DNA of 58,907 bases from Comamonadaceae bacterium (GTDB lineage Bacteria; Pseudomonadota; Gammaproteobacteria; Burkholderiales; Burkholderiaceae_C). Where the stretch lies: positions 1-58,907 of the forward strand of contig JAAFJC010000014.1 of NCBI GenBank assembly GCA_013297925.1, read 5' to 3'. This document shows, piece after piece, positions 9,066 to 18,620 of this stretch. Within the stretch, counting starts at the first letter, position 1. Each line of letters begins with the position of its first letter. A model generated the notes under the pieces. The model did no database searches and was not told where the DNA came from. It saw only the letters and a list, made by a program, of their open reading frames with translations. Made by a program: the position numbers and the translations under genes.

Positions 9066-10151
9066 ATGAGCAAAAAAACACTCTCGCAACTGCGCTCCGA
9101 GATCGATGCTGTAGATCGTGATTTGCTCACTGTGCTCAACCGACGTGCTGCCTTGGCGCATGAAGTGGGGGAAGTGAAAAAGCTTGAAGGCTCGGCGGTT
9201 TATCGCCCCGAGCGCGAAGCGCAGGTGATTCGACAGTTACAAGGTGCCAACGCTGGGCCGTTAAAAGCTGACAATGTCGGCCATATCTGGCGTGAGGTGA
9301 TGAGCGCATGCCGGAGCTTGGAAGCCTCACAACGCGTTGCAGTGCTCGGGCCTGCGGGGACATTTTGCGAGCAAGCTGCATTCGACTTTTTTGGATCAAG
9401 CGTCGAGCTGATTTACTGCGCGAACTTCGATCAAGTGTTTCAAGCCACTGCCGCAGGCTCTGCGCATTTCGGCGTGGTGGGCGTGGAAAACTCCACCGAA
9501 GGGCCGGTCACCCGCAGCTTGGATTTGTTGCTGCAGACGCCTGCGCAAATTGTGGGTGAGGTGAGCCTCATGGTGCGCCACCATCTGTTGCGTCAATCGC
9601 AAAGCTTGGAAGGCATTGAAGTGGTGGCTGCGCATCCACAGGCGCTGGCGCAATGCCAAGAATGGCTCACCAAACATTTACCGAATGCGGAGCGCAAGCC
9701 AGTAGCCAGCAATGCAGAAGGCGCGCGTTTGGCCACAGAAAATCCAACTTGGGCTGGTATTTCCAGCGAGCGCGCCGCGAGTATTTTCGGTTTGCATATC
9801 GTGAGCCACGCGATTCAGGATGATGCCTACAATCGCACGCGTTTTTGTGTGATTGCATTGCCTGAGACGATTCCTACGCCCAGCCCCAGCGGCAAAGATT
9901 GCACCAGCTTGATCATCTCTGTGCCCAATAAACCGGGTGCAGTGCATGATTTGCTCGTCCCTTTAAAAAATCATGGCGTATCCATGACGCGTTTTGAATC
10001 GCGCCCGGCTCGCACAGGGCAATGGGAATACTATTTTTATATCGATTTGCAAGGCCATGCACAAGATTGGCATGTGGCGAAGGCTTTGGCCGAGCTCCAA
10101 GGGCTTTGTGCATATTTCAAACTGCTCGGGTCCTATCCGGTCAGTTCCTAA
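9066..10151 (+). CDS. pheA: bifunctional chorismate mutase/prephenate dehydratase (P-protein)
   Basis: This 361-residue enzyme converts chorismate to prephenate and then to phenylpyruvate for phenylalanine synthesis. It has an N-terminal AroQ chorismate mutase (about 1-90, with RSEIDAVDRDLL), a prephenate dehydratase domain (about 92-270, with GPAGTFCEQAA and the NRTRFCVI catalytic TRF motif), and a C-terminal ACT domain (about 280-358, with the ESRP motif) for feedback inhibition by phenylalanine. Length is normal. It heads the aromatic amino acid group pheA-tyrA-aroA. Confidence 0.96.
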   Translation: MSKKTLSQLRSEIDAVDRDLLTVLNRRAALAHEVGEVKKLEGSAVYRPEREAQVIRQLQGANAGPLKADNVGHIWREVMSACRSLEASQRVAVLGPAGTFCEQAAFDFFGSSVELIYCANFDQVFQATAAGSAHFGVVGVENSTEGPVTRSLDLLLQTPAQIVGEVSLMVRHHLLRQSQSLEGIEVVAAHPQALAQCQEWLTKHLPNAERKPVASNAEGARLATENPTWAGISSERAASIFGLHIVSHAIQDDAYNRTRFCVIALPETIPTPSPSGKDCTSLIISVPNKPGAVHDLLVPLKNHGVSMTRFESRPARTGQWEYYFYIDLQGHAQDWHVAKALAELQGLCAYFKLLGSYPVSS

Positions 10152-10163
10152 AGAAGAAGCATC

Positions 10164-11033
10164 ATGTTTGACCAACTCGGATTGATCGGCTGTGGCCTGA
10201 TGGGCGGCTCATTTGCGCTGGCCATGAAAAAAGCGGGCTTGGTCAAGCGCGTCGTGGGCTACAGCAAATCGCCATCCACCACACAACGCGCCGTGCAAAT
10301 GGGCGTGATCGATGTGGAAGCGCCCTCAGCTTTGCTGGCTGCCTCTGGCGCGGATTTGGTCTTGATTGCCGTGCCTGTAGCCGCTACAGAAGCAACGCTC
10401 AAAAGCATCAAGCACATCCTCACGCCAAACACTTTGGTGATGGATGTGGGCTCGACCAAACGCAATGTGGTGGATGCGGCGCGGCGGGTGCTTAAGGATC
10501 AAGTGGGTATTTTTGTAGCGGCGCATCCGATTGCGGGCAAAGAGCTCTCGGGCGTGGAGCATGCTGACGCGGCACTGTATGCCAACAAGCAAGTCATCAT
10601 CACGCCAATTGAACGCACGCAAACCGTGCAGCTCAACAAAGCCACCAAACTCTGGGAAACCCTGGGCTGCCAAGTGCTCAAAATGTCGCCCGAGGCGCAT
10701 GATTCGGCTTATGCAGCCGTGAGCCATCTACCGCATTTGATTGCATTTGCCATGATGAATGCGATCACGGATCAGCCCAATGGCCGCGAGTATTTGAGCT
10801 TGGCGGGCATGGGCTTCAGAGATTTCACCCGCATCGCTGCAAGCGATTCCAAACTGTGGACAGATGTGATGATGGCCAATCGCCAAGAGCTGCTGGCGCA
10901 AACTCGTCTCTTCCAAAAGGCATTGGGTGGCCTGGAGCGCTTGATGCAGGAAGAGCAAACCGATCAACTCGAGCACGAGATTGATCGCGCAAGCCTCACA
11001 CGCGCGCAGTGGAAAATGACGCAGCGCAAGTAA
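10164..11033 (+). CDS. tyrA: prephenate dehydrogenase
   Basis: This 289-residue NAD(P)-dependent enzyme converts prephenate (or arogenate) to the tyrosine precursor by oxidative decarboxylation. The dinucleotide-binding motif GCGLMGGS is at residues 9-16, and the conserved HPIAGKE catalytic segment is near residue 118. It is monofunctional, with no fused chorismate mutase. A GAAGAAG ribosome binding site precedes the ATG by a few bases. It sits 12 bases after pheA and two bases before the aroA-cmk start, so co-translation is likely. Confidence 0.95.
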   Translation: MFDQLGLIGCGLMGGSFALAMKKAGLVKRVVGYSKSPSTTQRAVQMGVIDVEAPSALLAASGADLVLIAVPVAATEATLKSIKHILTPNTLVMDVGSTKRNVVDAARRVLKDQVGIFVAAHPIAGKELSGVEHADAALYANKQVIITPIERTQTVQLNKATKLWETLGCQVLKMSPEAHDSAYAAVSHLPHLIAFAMMNAITDQPNGREYLSLAGMGFRDFTRIAASDSKLWTDVMMANRQELLAQTRLFQKALGGLERLMQEEQTDQLEHEIDRASLTRAQWKMTQRK

Positions 11034-11035
11034 AC

Positions 11036-13024
11036 ATGTTCGCGACTGCATTCCTTGATCTGCCGCCTCTGCAGAGCGCCTCAGGCACAGTACAACTTCC
11101 TGGCTCCAAAAGTATTTCTAACCGCGTGCTGCTACTGGCGGCCTTAGCCACTGGTCGCACCGTGATCCATGATCTGCTGGATTCGGACGATACGCGAGTC
11201 ATGCTGACGGCTTTGGAGCAACTCGGATGCGGTGTCGAGCGCAGCGTAGGCGGTGTGCCCACCGATGTTGCCGTCACGGGTTTAGCTGGCGTGCCACCCA
11301 AAAACGCAGCCAAGCTTTTTCTCGGCAACGCGGGTACAGCCATGCGACCTTTGACAGCCGCGCTCGCTGTGCTCGGTGGCGATTTCGCCCTCTCAGGCGT
11401 GCCGCGCATGCATGAGCGGCCCATTGGTGATTTGGTCGATGCGCTGCGCCAACTCGGCTGCCAGATTGATTACACAGGCAACGATGGTTTTCCGCCGCTC
11501 AAAGTTGGCCAGCCGAGCTTGAAGCTGGATGCGCCGATTGCTGTGCGCGGCGATGTCTCTAGCCAGTTCCTCACCGCTTTGCTGCTCGCGCTGCCGCTGG
11601 TCGCCAAGCAAGACATTCACATCGATGTGATTGGTGAGCTGATCTCCAAACCCTATATCGAAATCACTCTGAATCTACTCACCAAATTCGGCATTCATGT
11701 GAAGCGCGATGGCTGGCAAAGATTCACGATTTCCCAAGGCGCGAGCTACCAATCGCCCGGAGAAATTTGGGTGGAAGCGGACGCCTCATCTGCTAGCTAT
11801 TTCATAGCGCTTGGCGCAATATCTACGCCGGCGACTGGCTCAATTCGTATAGAAGGATTGAGTGAAAACGCGATCCAAGGCGATATCCGTTTTGTGGATG
11901 CCGCGCGGCTCATGGGCGCTCAAATCACAAGCGGCGCGAATCATTTGGAAATCAGCAAGGGCGCGTGGCCTTTCACGGCGATTGACCTCGATTGCAACCA
12001 CATCCCCGATGCCGCGATGACGCTGGCCATCATGGCGCTCTACGCCGAAGGCACAACGACGCTGCGCAATATCGCCAGTTGGCGCGTGAAAGAAACCGAT
12101 CGCATCAGCGCCATGGCCACTGAGCTGCGCAAGCTTGGCGCAACCGTGGTGGACGGCCATGATTTCATCAGCGTCACTCCTCCAGCGGCGAGTGATTGGA
12201 AACCGGCAAGCATTCACACCTACGACGATCACCGCATCGCCATGTGTTTTTCTCTCGCCGCTTTCAATCCAGCTGGCGTAGCTGTGCGCATCGAAGACCC
12301 AAAATGTGTGGCCAAAACCTTTCCCAACTATTTTGAAACCCTGTTCGAAGTGGTCAAGCCGCGCAGCGTGCCCGTGATCTGCGTCGATGGCCCCACCGCC
12401 TCCGGAAAAGGCACATTGGCCAGCCGCGTGGCGCAGCAGCTAGGCTTTCATTACCTCGATTCCGGCGCGCTCTATCGCCTCACCGCCCTCGCAGCCAAGC
12501 AGCAAGGCATTGCCTGGGATGATGAGGCGGCTTTGGCAAAAATCGCTGCGCATCTGCCCGTCGTGTTTGAAGGCCAAGCCGTGCTGCTCAACGAGGATGA
12601 CGTGTCTGAACTGATCCGCAGCGAAGAAATGGGCATTGGCGCATCCAAAGTGTCGGTTTTCCCTGCCGTGCGGGATGCGCTCACCGCTTTGCAGCACAGT
12701 TTCGCTCGCCTGCCCGGCTTGGTGGCCGATGGGCGCGATATGGGCACGGTGATTTTCCCCGCCGCTCCGCTCAAAATCTTCCTCACCGCCAGCAGCGCCA
12801 CCCGCGCTGAGCGGCGCTATAAGCAGTTGATTTCAAAGGGAATTTCTGCTAAACTCGATATCCTTCGCGCTGATTTGGAAGCGCGCGATTTGCGAGATAG
12901 TTCTCGTGCATCTGCGCCACTCAAAGCCGCCGAAGGTGCTGTGCTCTTGGACAATTCTGGGCAAACCATCGAAGAATCGGTGGAATTTGTGCTGAACCAG
13001 TGGCGCAGCAAGTTAGGTCTGTGA
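11036..13024 (+). CDS. aroA-cmk: fused EPSP synthase (AroA)-cytidylate kinase (Cmk)
   Basis: This 662-residue fusion joins two enzymes that are usually separate adjacent genes. Residues about 1-440 are 5-enolpyruvylshikimate-3-phosphate synthase of the shikimate pathway, with [10 protein letters not shown] near residue 22, the [10 protein letters not shown] loop and DASSASYF. Residues about 447-662 are cytidylate kinase, with the P-loop GPTASGKGT at about 452-460 and the [13 protein letters not shown] segment. No stop or frameshift separates them. The ATG at 11036 is chosen because an upstream in-frame start lies inside tyrA. A copy of the 41-bp repeat encodes residues 253-266, directly within the conserved DASSASYF region. 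Such fusions are known in Burkholderiales. Confidence 0.94.
   Translation: MFATAFLDLPPLQSASGTVQLPGSKSISNRVLLLAALATGRTVIHDLLDSDDTRVMLTALEQLGCGVERSVGGVPTDVAVTGLAGVPPKNAAKLFLGNAGTAMRPLTAALAVLGGDFALSGVPRMHERPIGDLVDALRQLGCQIDYTGNDGFPPLKVGQPSLKLDAPIAVRGDVSSQFLTALLLALPLVAKQDIHIDVIGELISKPYIEITLNLLTKFGIHVKRDGWQRFTISQGASYQSPGEIWVEADASSASYFIALGAISTPATGSIRIEGLSENAIQGDIRFVDAARLMGAQITSGANHLEISKGAWPFTAIDLDCNHIPDAAMTLAIMALYAEGTTTLRNIASWRVKETDRISAMATELRKLGATVVDGHDFISVTPPAASDWKPASIHTYDDHRIAMCFSLAAFNPAGVAVRIEDPKCVAKTFPNYFETLFEVVKPRSVPVICVDGPTASGKGTLASRVAQQLGFHYLDSGALYRLTALAAKQQGIAWDDEAALAKIAAHLPVVFEGQAVLLNEDDVSELIRSEEMGIGASKVSVFPAVRDALTALQHSFARLPGLVADGRDMGTVIFPAAPLKIFLTASSATRAERRYKQLISKGISAKLDILRADLEARDLRDSSRASAPLKAAEGAVLLDNSGQTIEESVEFVLNQWRSKLGL
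11792..11832 (-). repeat. 41-bp dispersed repeat, copy 4 (inside aroA)
   Basis: A minus-orientation copy within aroA, encoding [13 protein letters not shown]-type residues in the sense strand. The outer end GCCGGC and core TTGCGC are intact. It overlaps a conserved AroA segment rather than a spacer. Confidence 0.75.
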
Positions 13025-13125
13025 TCTTCACAGACTTGCATTGAAGCCCCTGTCAACTCCCTTCGCGCTGCATGCGCACGGTTGGCCGGATTTTTTAACT
13101 TAACCCGCCGTCTTTATTCACGTTT

Positions 13126-13166
13126 AGCGGCATCAAACCTGCGCTAACTGCTATTAAATTTGAAGT
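13126..13166 (+). repeat. 41-bp dispersed repeat, degenerate copy upstream of rpsA
   Basis: CGGCAT, CCTGCGC and GCTATTAAATTTGAAGT fall at exactly the expected spacing, but both outer ends are decayed. It lies 45 bases before the rpsA start within the 186-bp spacer that should hold the rpsA promoter. Confidence 0.5.
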
Positions 13167-13210
13167 GGCATTCCGCCACTATTTGAATGCTTTGCGCAAC
13201 AGGAAATCTC

Positions 13211-14890
13211 ATGTCTGAATCTTTTGCCGCCCTCTTTGAAGAATCGCTCAAGCGCACCGAAATGCGCTCCGGCGAAGTGATCACCGCCGAAGTCATCCGC
13301 GTTGACCACAACCATGTCGTTGTGAACGCAGGCCTCAAAAACGAAGCCTACATCGACATCGCCGAATTCAAAAACGATCAGGGCGTCCTCGAAGTTGCCG
13401 TTGGCGATTTCGTCTCTGTGGCCATCGGCGCTGTTGAAAACGGCTATGGCGACACGATCCTCTCGCGCGACACCGCCAAGCGTCTCGCTTCCTGGCTCAG
13501 CCTGGAAAAAGCGCTGGAATCCGGCGAATTCGTCACTGGCGTGACCTCTGGCAAAGTCAAAGGCGGCCTCACTGTTTTGGTCAATGGCATCCGCGCTTTC
13601 TTGCCCGGCTCCCTCATCGAAACCCGCCCAATCAAAGATCTGTCTCCTTACGAGAACAAGACTCTTGAATTCAAAGTGATCAAGCTCGATCGCAAGCGCA
13701 ACAACGTCGTTCTGAGCCACCGCGCTGTGAAAGAAGCCAGCATGGGCGAAGAGCGCTCCAAGCTGATGGAAACCTTGAAAGAAGGCTCTATCGTCAAGGG
13801 CGTGGTCAAGAACATCACCGAATACGGCGCATTCGTCGATTTGGGCGGTGTGGATGGCCTGCTGCACATCACCGATATGGCATGGCGCCGCGTGCGTCAC
13901 CCATCTGAGGTGGTTACTTCCGGTCAAGAAATCAGCGCGAAAGTGCTCAAGTTTGATACCGACAAGAACCGCGTGTCTCTCGGCCTCAAGCAAATGGGCG
14001 ACGATCCATGGATGGGCGTGGCTCGCCGCTACCCAGCGCAGACCCGCATGTTTGGCAAGATCACCAATATCGCCGACTACGGCGCGTTTGTGGAAATCGA
14101 GCCAGGCATTGAAGGCTTGGTGCACGTCTCCGAGATGGACTGGACGAACAAAAACATCGCTCCAAACAAACTCGTGACCATGGGCCAAGAAGTGGAAGTC
14201 ATGGTCTTGGAGATCGACGAAGACAAGCGCCGCATCTCCTTGGGCATGAAGCAATGCAAAGCCAACCCATGGCAAGAATTCGCCGCTGCTACGAAGCGTG
14301 GCGATCGCGTCAAAGGCCCGATCAAATCCATCACCGATTTCGGCGTGTTCGTCGGCTTGGCTGCTGGCATCGACGGCCTAGTGCACCTGTCTGACCTGTC
14401 TTGGACTGACACCGGCGAAGCCGCTGTCAAGAACTTCAAGAAAGGCCAAGATGTGGAGGCTATCGTTCTCGCCATCGACGTGGATCGCGAGCGCATCTCC
14501 CTGGGTATCAAGCAACTCGACGCCGATGCCTTCACCACGTTCGCTTCTGTCAACGACAAAGGCGCTGTGGTCACAGGCAAGGTCAAAACCGTGGATGCCA
14601 AAGGCGCGGAGATCGATCTCGGCCAAGACATCATCGGCTACCTGCGCGCTTCCGAGATCAGCCGTGATCGCGTGGAAGATGCCCGCAACGTGCTCAAAGA
14701 AGGCGATGAAGTCACTGCCGTGGTCACCAACATTGATCGCAAGTCACGCCAAGTCTCCCTGTCCGTTAAGGCCAAAGACAATGCGGACGAGCAAGCTGCA
14801 ATGGCTGACTTGAGCCAAGCTTCCAGCCGCGAATCTGCTGGTACGACGAGCTTGGGCGCCTTGCTGCGCGCGAAGTTGGACAACAACTGA
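13211..14890 (+). CDS. rpsA: 30S ribosomal protein S1
   Basis: This 559-residue RNA-binding protein recruits mRNA to the 30S subunit. Six S1 (OB-fold) repeats can be followed; repeats 3 to 6 carry recognisable GAFV or GVFV-type strands ([27 protein letters not shown]). Length matches the typical six-domain S1. The ATG at 13211 has AGGA eight bases upstream and gives the canonical [13 protein letters not shown] start. It follows aroA-cmk, the usual cmk-rpsA-ihfB order. Confidence 0.98.
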   Translation: MSESFAALFEESLKRTEMRSGEVITAEVIRVDHNHVVVNAGLKNEAYIDIAEFKNDQGVLEVAVGDFVSVAIGAVENGYGDTILSRDTAKRLASWLSLEKALESGEFVTGVTSGKVKGGLTVLVNGIRAFLPGSLIETRPIKDLSPYENKTLEFKVIKLDRKRNNVVLSHRAVKEASMGEERSKLMETLKEGSIVKGVVKNITEYGAFVDLGGVDGLLHITDMAWRRVRHPSEVVTSGQEISAKVLKFDTDKNRVSLGLKQMGDDPWMGVARRYPAQTRMFGKITNIADYGAFVEIEPGIEGLVHVSEMDWTNKNIAPNKLVTMGQEVEVMVLEIDEDKRRISLGMKQCKANPWQEFAAATKRGDRVKGPIKSITDFGVFVGLAAGIDGLVHLSDLSWTDTGEAAVKNFKKGQDVEAIVLAIDVDRERISLGIKQLDADAFTTFASVNDKGAVVTGKVKTVDAKGAEIDLGQDIIGYLRASEISRDRVEDARNVLKEGDEVTAVVTNIDRKSRQVSLSVKAKDNADEQAAMADLSQASSRESAGTTSLGALLRAKLDNN

Positions 14891-14903
14891 TCCAATCAGG
14901 CTC

Positions 14904-15215
14904 ATGACCCGTTCTGACCTCGTTGAAGCGCTGTCCTTGCAGTTTGGACAGCTCACCCAGCGCGATGCCGAGTTTGCCGTCAAGACGATTCTTGACGCGC
15001 TTGGCGACGCACTGGTCAAAGGCCATCGCATCGAGATCCGTGGTTTTGGCAGCTTCTCGGTGAACCGCCGGCCGCCGCGTGTGGGGCGCAATCCCCGAAC
15101 TGGCGAATCCGTCACGATTCCTGAGAAGCGCGTGCCGCATTTCAAGCCGGGCAAAGCCCTGCGTGAAGCGGTCGATGCTAAGACGGAAGAGATGCGTCAA
15201 AAAGGCCTGCTGTAA
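14904..15215 (+). CDS. ihfB: integration host factor subunit beta
   Basis: This 103-residue DNA-bending protein forms a heterodimer with IhfA and acts in recombination, replication and sigma54 promoter architecture. The signature of the HU/IHF family ([18 protein letters not shown]) with the intercalating proline is complete. It follows rpsA by 13 bases. IHF is a likely cofactor both for the integrase at 17333 and for the sigma54 promoter at 32390, though this is inference. Confidence 0.97.
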   Translation: MTRSDLVEALSLQFGQLTQRDAEFAVKTILDALGDALVKGHRIEIRGFGSFSVNRRPPRVGRNPRTGESVTIPEKRVPHFKPGKALREAVDAKTEEMRQKGLL

Positions 15216-15274
15216 AAATCATTTTGCATTGATGGCTTGCCCGTAGAATCTGAGCTCACACGCTACAGAGACTT

Positions 15275-15562
15275 ATGCAAAACATCCTGTGGCTGCTTCG
15301 GTGGATACTGAAGGCAGCCATTTTTTTTACCCTCTTCGCCTTCGCGCTGAACAATCAGCATGAAGTGACTACGCATTTCTTCTTTGGCAATCAATGGAAA
15401 GCACCGCTCGTTGTGTTGCTTTTGATCGCATTCACAGCTGGCCTCTTCATTGGCGTGCTTGGCATGCTGCCTCGTTGGTGGCGGCAGCGTAAAGCGCATC
15501 GAGCCTCGGCCTCGCAAGCGCCCAGCGCGCCTCGGCCTCGCGCTCAGGATGGAGCGGCTTGA
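15275..15562 (+). CDS. lapA: LapA-domain inner-membrane protein
   Basis: This 95-residue protein has two transmembrane helices (about 8-28 and 44-66) followed by a basic, Ala/Pro-rich cytoplasmic tail, matching the LapA (DUF1049) family. In E. coli it is co-transcribed with LapB, the regulator of lipopolysaccharide synthesis. Its stop codon TGA overlaps the lapB ATG by one base (TGATG, 15560-15564). Confidence 0.85.
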   Translation: MQNILWLLRWILKAAIFFTLFAFALNNQHEVTTHFFFGNQWKAPLVVLLLIAFTAGLFIGVLGMLPRWWRQRKAHRASASQAPSAPRPRAQDGAA

Positions 15563-16689
15563 TGGAGATCGATGTCACGTGGTTTCTGCTCGGCTTGCCA
15601 CTGGCCTTCGTGCTGGGCTGGCTCGCTTCCCGGCTTGATCTGCGCCAGCTTCGCATTGACAATCGCCGCTCGCCCAAAGCCTATTTCAAAGGCCTGAATC
15701 ATTTGCTCAATGAGCAGCAAGATGAAGCGATAGATGCCTTCATCGAAGCCGTGCAAAAAGATCCAGATACGTCTGAGCTGCATTTCGCCTTGGGCAATCT
15801 CTTTCGCCGCCGTGGTGAGTATGATCGCGCGGTGCGTGTGCATGAGCATCTGCTGGCGCGTGGGGATTTGCCCAAACCAGAGCTTGAGCGGGCGCAACAT
15901 GCTATCGCACTGGATTTTTTGCAGGCCGGCCTATTGGATCGCGCAGAAGATGCTCTGGGCAAGCTCGAAGGCAGTAAGTTTGAAACGCAAGCGCGCTTGG
16001 CGCGGCTGGCGATTTACGAGCGCACCCGCGATTGGCCGCAAGCAGAGCGCATTGCCCAGCAATTGCAAGCCAGTGGCCAGGGTGATTTCAGCACGCGAGC
16101 GGCTCATTATCTGTGTGAGCAGGCGCAAAGCCTTCAGCCCGATGAGCAGCACGCTCTACTTTTGAAAGCCATCGACATTGCCCCCCAGTCTGGCCGCACA
16201 CGAATTCTACTGTCCGAGCTCGCAGAGCAGTCAGGTGACGTTAATTCAGCACTCAATCACCTACTCGCCGGCATAGAATCTGCGCCAAGCGCTACACCTT
16301 TAATAGCAGATAAACTGACTGCACTGGCCATACAAAGCCAGCGCGTGAGCGAAGTGCTTCCTTTGCTTGAAGCCTTGTACGACAGCACGCATTCTCTGGA
16401 TGTGCTGCAAGCGCTCGCGAAGTTAAAAGCCAACGCATCAGGTGAGGCCGCTTTGCGTGAGCAGCAGTTAGCGCATTTGAAGCGTGAACCCTCGCTCGTC
16501 ATCGCAGCGCAATTGCTCAAATCCCAAGGCATCGAGCCGGATATTCAGCGCGCCCTCGACAAAGCCGCCCAGCCGCTCCTGCGCTACCGCTGCGCCTCCT
16601 GCGGCTTCGAAGCCAGCCGCCATTTCTGGCAATGCCCAGGTTGCCAAAGCTGGGACAGCTATTCCACACGCCGCGTTGAAGAACTGTAA
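15562..16689 (+). CDS. lapB: lipopolysaccharide assembly protein B (TPR and rubredoxin-type zinc domain)
   Basis: This 375-residue protein has one N-terminal membrane anchor (about 5-22), TPR repeats facing the cytoplasm, and a C-terminal metal-binding domain with two CxxC pairs (CASC near 350 and CPGC near 365). In E. coli it presents LpxC to FtsH and so limits lipopolysaccharide synthesis. The ATG at 15562 overlaps the lapA stop. A TTG one codon earlier is less likely. Copy 5 of the 41-bp repeat encodes residues 236-249 in a helical TPR region, in frame. Confidence 0.93.
   Translation: MEIDVTWFLLGLPLAFVLGWLASRLDLRQLRIDNRRSPKAYFKGLNHLLNEQQDEAIDAFIEAVQKDPDTSELHFALGNLFRRRGEYDRAVRVHEHLLARGDLPKPELERAQHAIALDFLQAGLLDRAEDALGKLEGSKFETQARLARLAIYERTRDWPQAERIAQQLQASGQGDFSTRAAHYLCEQAQSLQPDEQHALLLKAIDIAPQSGRTRILLSELAEQSGDVNSALNHLLAGIESAPSATPLIADKLTALAIQSQRVSEVLPLLEALYDSTHSLDVLQALAKLKANASGEAALREQQLAHLKREPSLVIAAQLLKSQGIEPDIQRALDKAAQPLLRYRCASCGFEASRHFWQCPGCQSWDSYSTRRVEEL
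16267..16307 (+). repeat. 41-bp dispersed repeat, copy 5 (inside lapB)
   Basis: A plus-orientation copy: GCCGGCATA, GAA, TCTGCGC, CAAGC, then GCTACACCTTTAATAGC. It encodes AGIESAPSATPLIA in frame in LapB. Confidence 0.82.
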
Positions 16690-16703
16690 ATCGTTGCATG
16701 GCG

Positions 16704-16709
16704 TAAAAT
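16704..16709 (+). promoter_or_regulatory. -10 box of the tmRNA promoter
   Basis: TAAAAT ends 10 bases before the mature 5' end of tmRNA. No convincing -35 box is seen at the right distance, because the end of lapB occupies that region. Confidence 0.4.
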
Positions 16710-16718
16710 CGAAACTCT

Positions 16719-17104
16719 GGGGCTGCTCTGGTTTCGACGAGGGCTAGACGTCTGGTAGTGCATGTCGAGCTGAATGTGCTCGTAAAACTGATTCAAAAAA
16801 CTTAACTGCAAACGACGAACGTTTCGCACTCGCAGCTTAATTGCTGAGAGGCTTGCAACAACTCTCCGGTGGGTTGGGCAAAGGGATGATGGGGCAACCT
16901 AGTATCTCTCGGCTGCAAGCTTATTCACATCGGATGGTCTCGCACTGGGTGACTTAGTGCGAGGCGAGAAAATAGGTCGCTGGTCTGCTTCGTAGCGTGC
17001 CCCTGCGCGACGAGATGGGCGAGACACAAATCAGAAGGCTACACATGTAGATCGATCAGAAAAAAGGTTTTCGGACGCGGGTTCAATTCCCGCCAGCTCC
17101 ACCA
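16719..17104 (+). ncRNA. ssrA: transfer-messenger RNA (tmRNA)
   Basis: This is a 386-nt tmRNA that rescues stalled ribosomes. The 5' end GGGGCTG pairs with CAGCTCC before the terminal ACCA, forming the alanyl acceptor stem, and GGTTCAATTCC forms the T arm. The tag reading frame (16808-16840) encodes ANDERFALAA followed by TAA, a tag typical of betaproteobacteria such as Bordetella. The T-arm and acceptor end serve as the attachment site of the element that follows, and integration restores the gene intact. Confidence 0.97.
17082..17104 (+). other. attL core: 3' end of tmRNA
   Basis: The 23 bases from TTCAATTCC to CTCCACCA at the end of ssrA have a diverged copy at 22171-22192, with 20 of 23 aligned positions equal and one gap. 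Integration into the T-arm/acceptor end of tmRNA is a classic tyrosine-integrase target. Confidence 0.7.
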
Positions 17105-17115
17105 ACTATCAATCC

Positions 17116-17151
17116 AAGGCCGTTCAGTTTAATCCACTGAACGGCCTTTTT
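17116..17151 (+). terminator. rho-independent terminator after ssrA
   Basis: AAGGCCGTTCAG and CTGAACGGCCTT form a perfect 12-bp stem with a 9-base loop and a T run. It lies just inside the left end of the integrated element, so it may have been brought by the element and now ends ssrA transcription. Confidence 0.93.
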
Positions 17152-17208
17152 CATTGGAGAGATTGCCCAGATTAGTCCAATGCGGTATATTGGCGACTAA
17201 TCCAAGAC

Positions 17209-17304
17209 GGGGGAACAAAAAGGGGAACAAGAAAATTAAATTGCCTAAAAAGTAGGCGGTTCCCCCAAATCCTGTTCCCCCACCCTATGGTTAGGTTGTT
17301 CCCC
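17209..17304. other. cluster of GGGGAACA motifs: probable integrase arm sites, left
   Basis: GGGGAACAA occurs at 17210-17218 and 17222-17230. The inverted form TTCCCC or TGTTCCCC occurs around 17259-17266, 17273-17280 and 17297-17304. The same motif occurs twice near the right end of the element (22097-22117). This is the pattern expected of integrase arm-type sites flanking the core. Confidence 0.6.
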
Positions 17305-17332
17305 AGTTGCAATCCTCCAATGGTGCTTGCCC

Positions 17333-18580
17333 ATGCTCACTGATCCCAAATGCAAAAACGCCTCATGCCCTGAAACTGCCAAGCGCTTGCGCCTTGTGGA
17401 TGGCGGGGGGCTTTACCTTGAGGTAGGCGCGAACGGTTCAAAGCGATGGTTTTGGAAATACCGCATCGGCGGGTTGGAAAAGCGCATGGCTTTGGGCAGC
17501 TACCCAGCGGTGAGCCTGAAAGCTGCGCGAGAAGCCCGCGATACTGCAAAGAAGCTCAAAGGCGAGGGGCGCGATCCTGTGCTTGATAGGCAAGTGGCGA
17601 AGCTGCGGGCAGTCAACCCCGAGGGCGATACCTTTCAAAGCGTGGCCTTGGAGTGGCACAAGCGGCAACTCGCTAAATGGAGCGTCGGGCATGGCGAGCG
17701 CACCTTGCGTCAAATGGAGCGCGACTTGTTCCCATGGCTAGGCAAGCGCTTCATTGCTGATATTGCGCCCACTGAGATTTTGGCTACGCTGCGCAAGATT
17801 GAAGACCGTGGCGCGATAGAAACCGCTGATCGTGCGCTGATGATTTGCAGGCAGGTATGGCGCTACAGCGTAGCCACAGGCCGCGCAGATCGAGACATCA
17901 CCGCAGACCTAAAAGGCGCACTCACGCCCTACCAAGGCAAACACCATGCCGCGATCACAGACCCTGCGCAGCTTGGCGTATTACTGCGAGCAATTGCGGC
18001 CTACAAAGGTAGCCCCGCAGTGAGAGCGGCCTTGCAGCTAGCCCCCATCCTGTTTCAGCGCCCCGGTGAGCTGCGCGGCGCAGCATGGGCAGAGATTGAC
18101 CTTGCTAAAGCCTTATGGACGATCCCGCCCCTGCGCATGAAGCGCGGCTTAGAGGGCAAAGAAAACGGCGATCCGCATCTTGTGCCCCTGCCCGCGCAGG
18201 CCATAGCCATCCTGCGCGAGCTACACACCATCACAGGGCATGGCGCGATGGTGTTCCCCGGTGAGCGCAGCCACGAGCGGCCTATCAGCGATAACTCGGT
18301 GCGCACCGCCTTGATCAGCATGGGCTACACGCCCGAGATTCAAACATGGCATGGCTTTCGCGCCACAGCACGCACCATGCTGGCAGAGCGTCTAGAGTGC
18401 GATACGAACGTGATCGAAGCCCAGCTAGCCCACGCCGTGAAAGATGCCAATGGCCGCGCATACAACCGCACCCAATACATGGAGCAAAGGCGACGCATGA
18501 TGCAGCAGTGGGCAGACTATCTTGACAAGCTGCGCATGGGTGCGGATGTGATCGTGGGGCAGTTTGGCAAAGCCGCATAG
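17333..18580 (+). CDS. int: tyrosine recombinase integrase, P4/DUF4102 type
   Basis: This 415-residue integrase probably catalyses insertion of the element into ssrA and its excision. It has an N-terminal arm-DNA-binding DUF4102 domain (about 1-90, with LRLVDGGGLYLEV and RMALGSYPAVSL), a central SAM-like core-binding domain (about 100-190), and a C-terminal catalytic domain. In that domain the catalytic Arg is in RPGELR (near 243), the H-x-x-R box in HGFR (340-343), LAH follows, and the nucleophile is Tyr377 (AYNRTQY). All key residues are present, so it looks active. The ATG at 17333 is preferred to a TTG two codons earlier. It lies beside attL and points away from ssrA. Confidence 0.95.
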   Translation: MLTDPKCKNASCPETAKRLRLVDGGGLYLEVGANGSKRWFWKYRIGGLEKRMALGSYPAVSLKAAREARDTAKKLKGEGRDPVLDRQVAKLRAVNPEGDTFQSVALEWHKRQLAKWSVGHGERTLRQMERDLFPWLGKRFIADIAPTEILATLRKIEDRGAIETADRALMICRQVWRYSVATGRADRDITADLKGALTPYQGKHHAAITDPAQLGVLLRAIAAYKGSPAVRAALQLAPILFQRPGELRGAAWAEIDLAKALWTIPPLRMKRGLEGKENGDPHLVPLPAQAIAILRELHTITGHGAMVFPGERSHERPISDNSVRTALISMGYTPEIQTWHGFRATARTMLAERLECDTNVIEAQLAHAVKDANGRAYNRTQYMEQRRRMMQQWADYLDKLRMGADVIVGQFGKAA

Positions 18581-18610
18581 TTCACGGCTTCAATGTGTGT
18601 AACGTATAAT
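18581..18610 (+). promoter_or_regulatory. promoter of the toxin-antitoxin pair
   Basis: TTCACG (18581-18586) and a consensus TATAAT (18605-18610) are 18 bases apart. An imperfect palindrome bounded by TGTG and CACA overlaps the -10 box and could be the autoregulatory operator. The predicted transcript starts only about 3-5 bases before the toxin ATG. Confidence 0.6.
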
Positions 18611-18620
18611 TCACAAAGCA

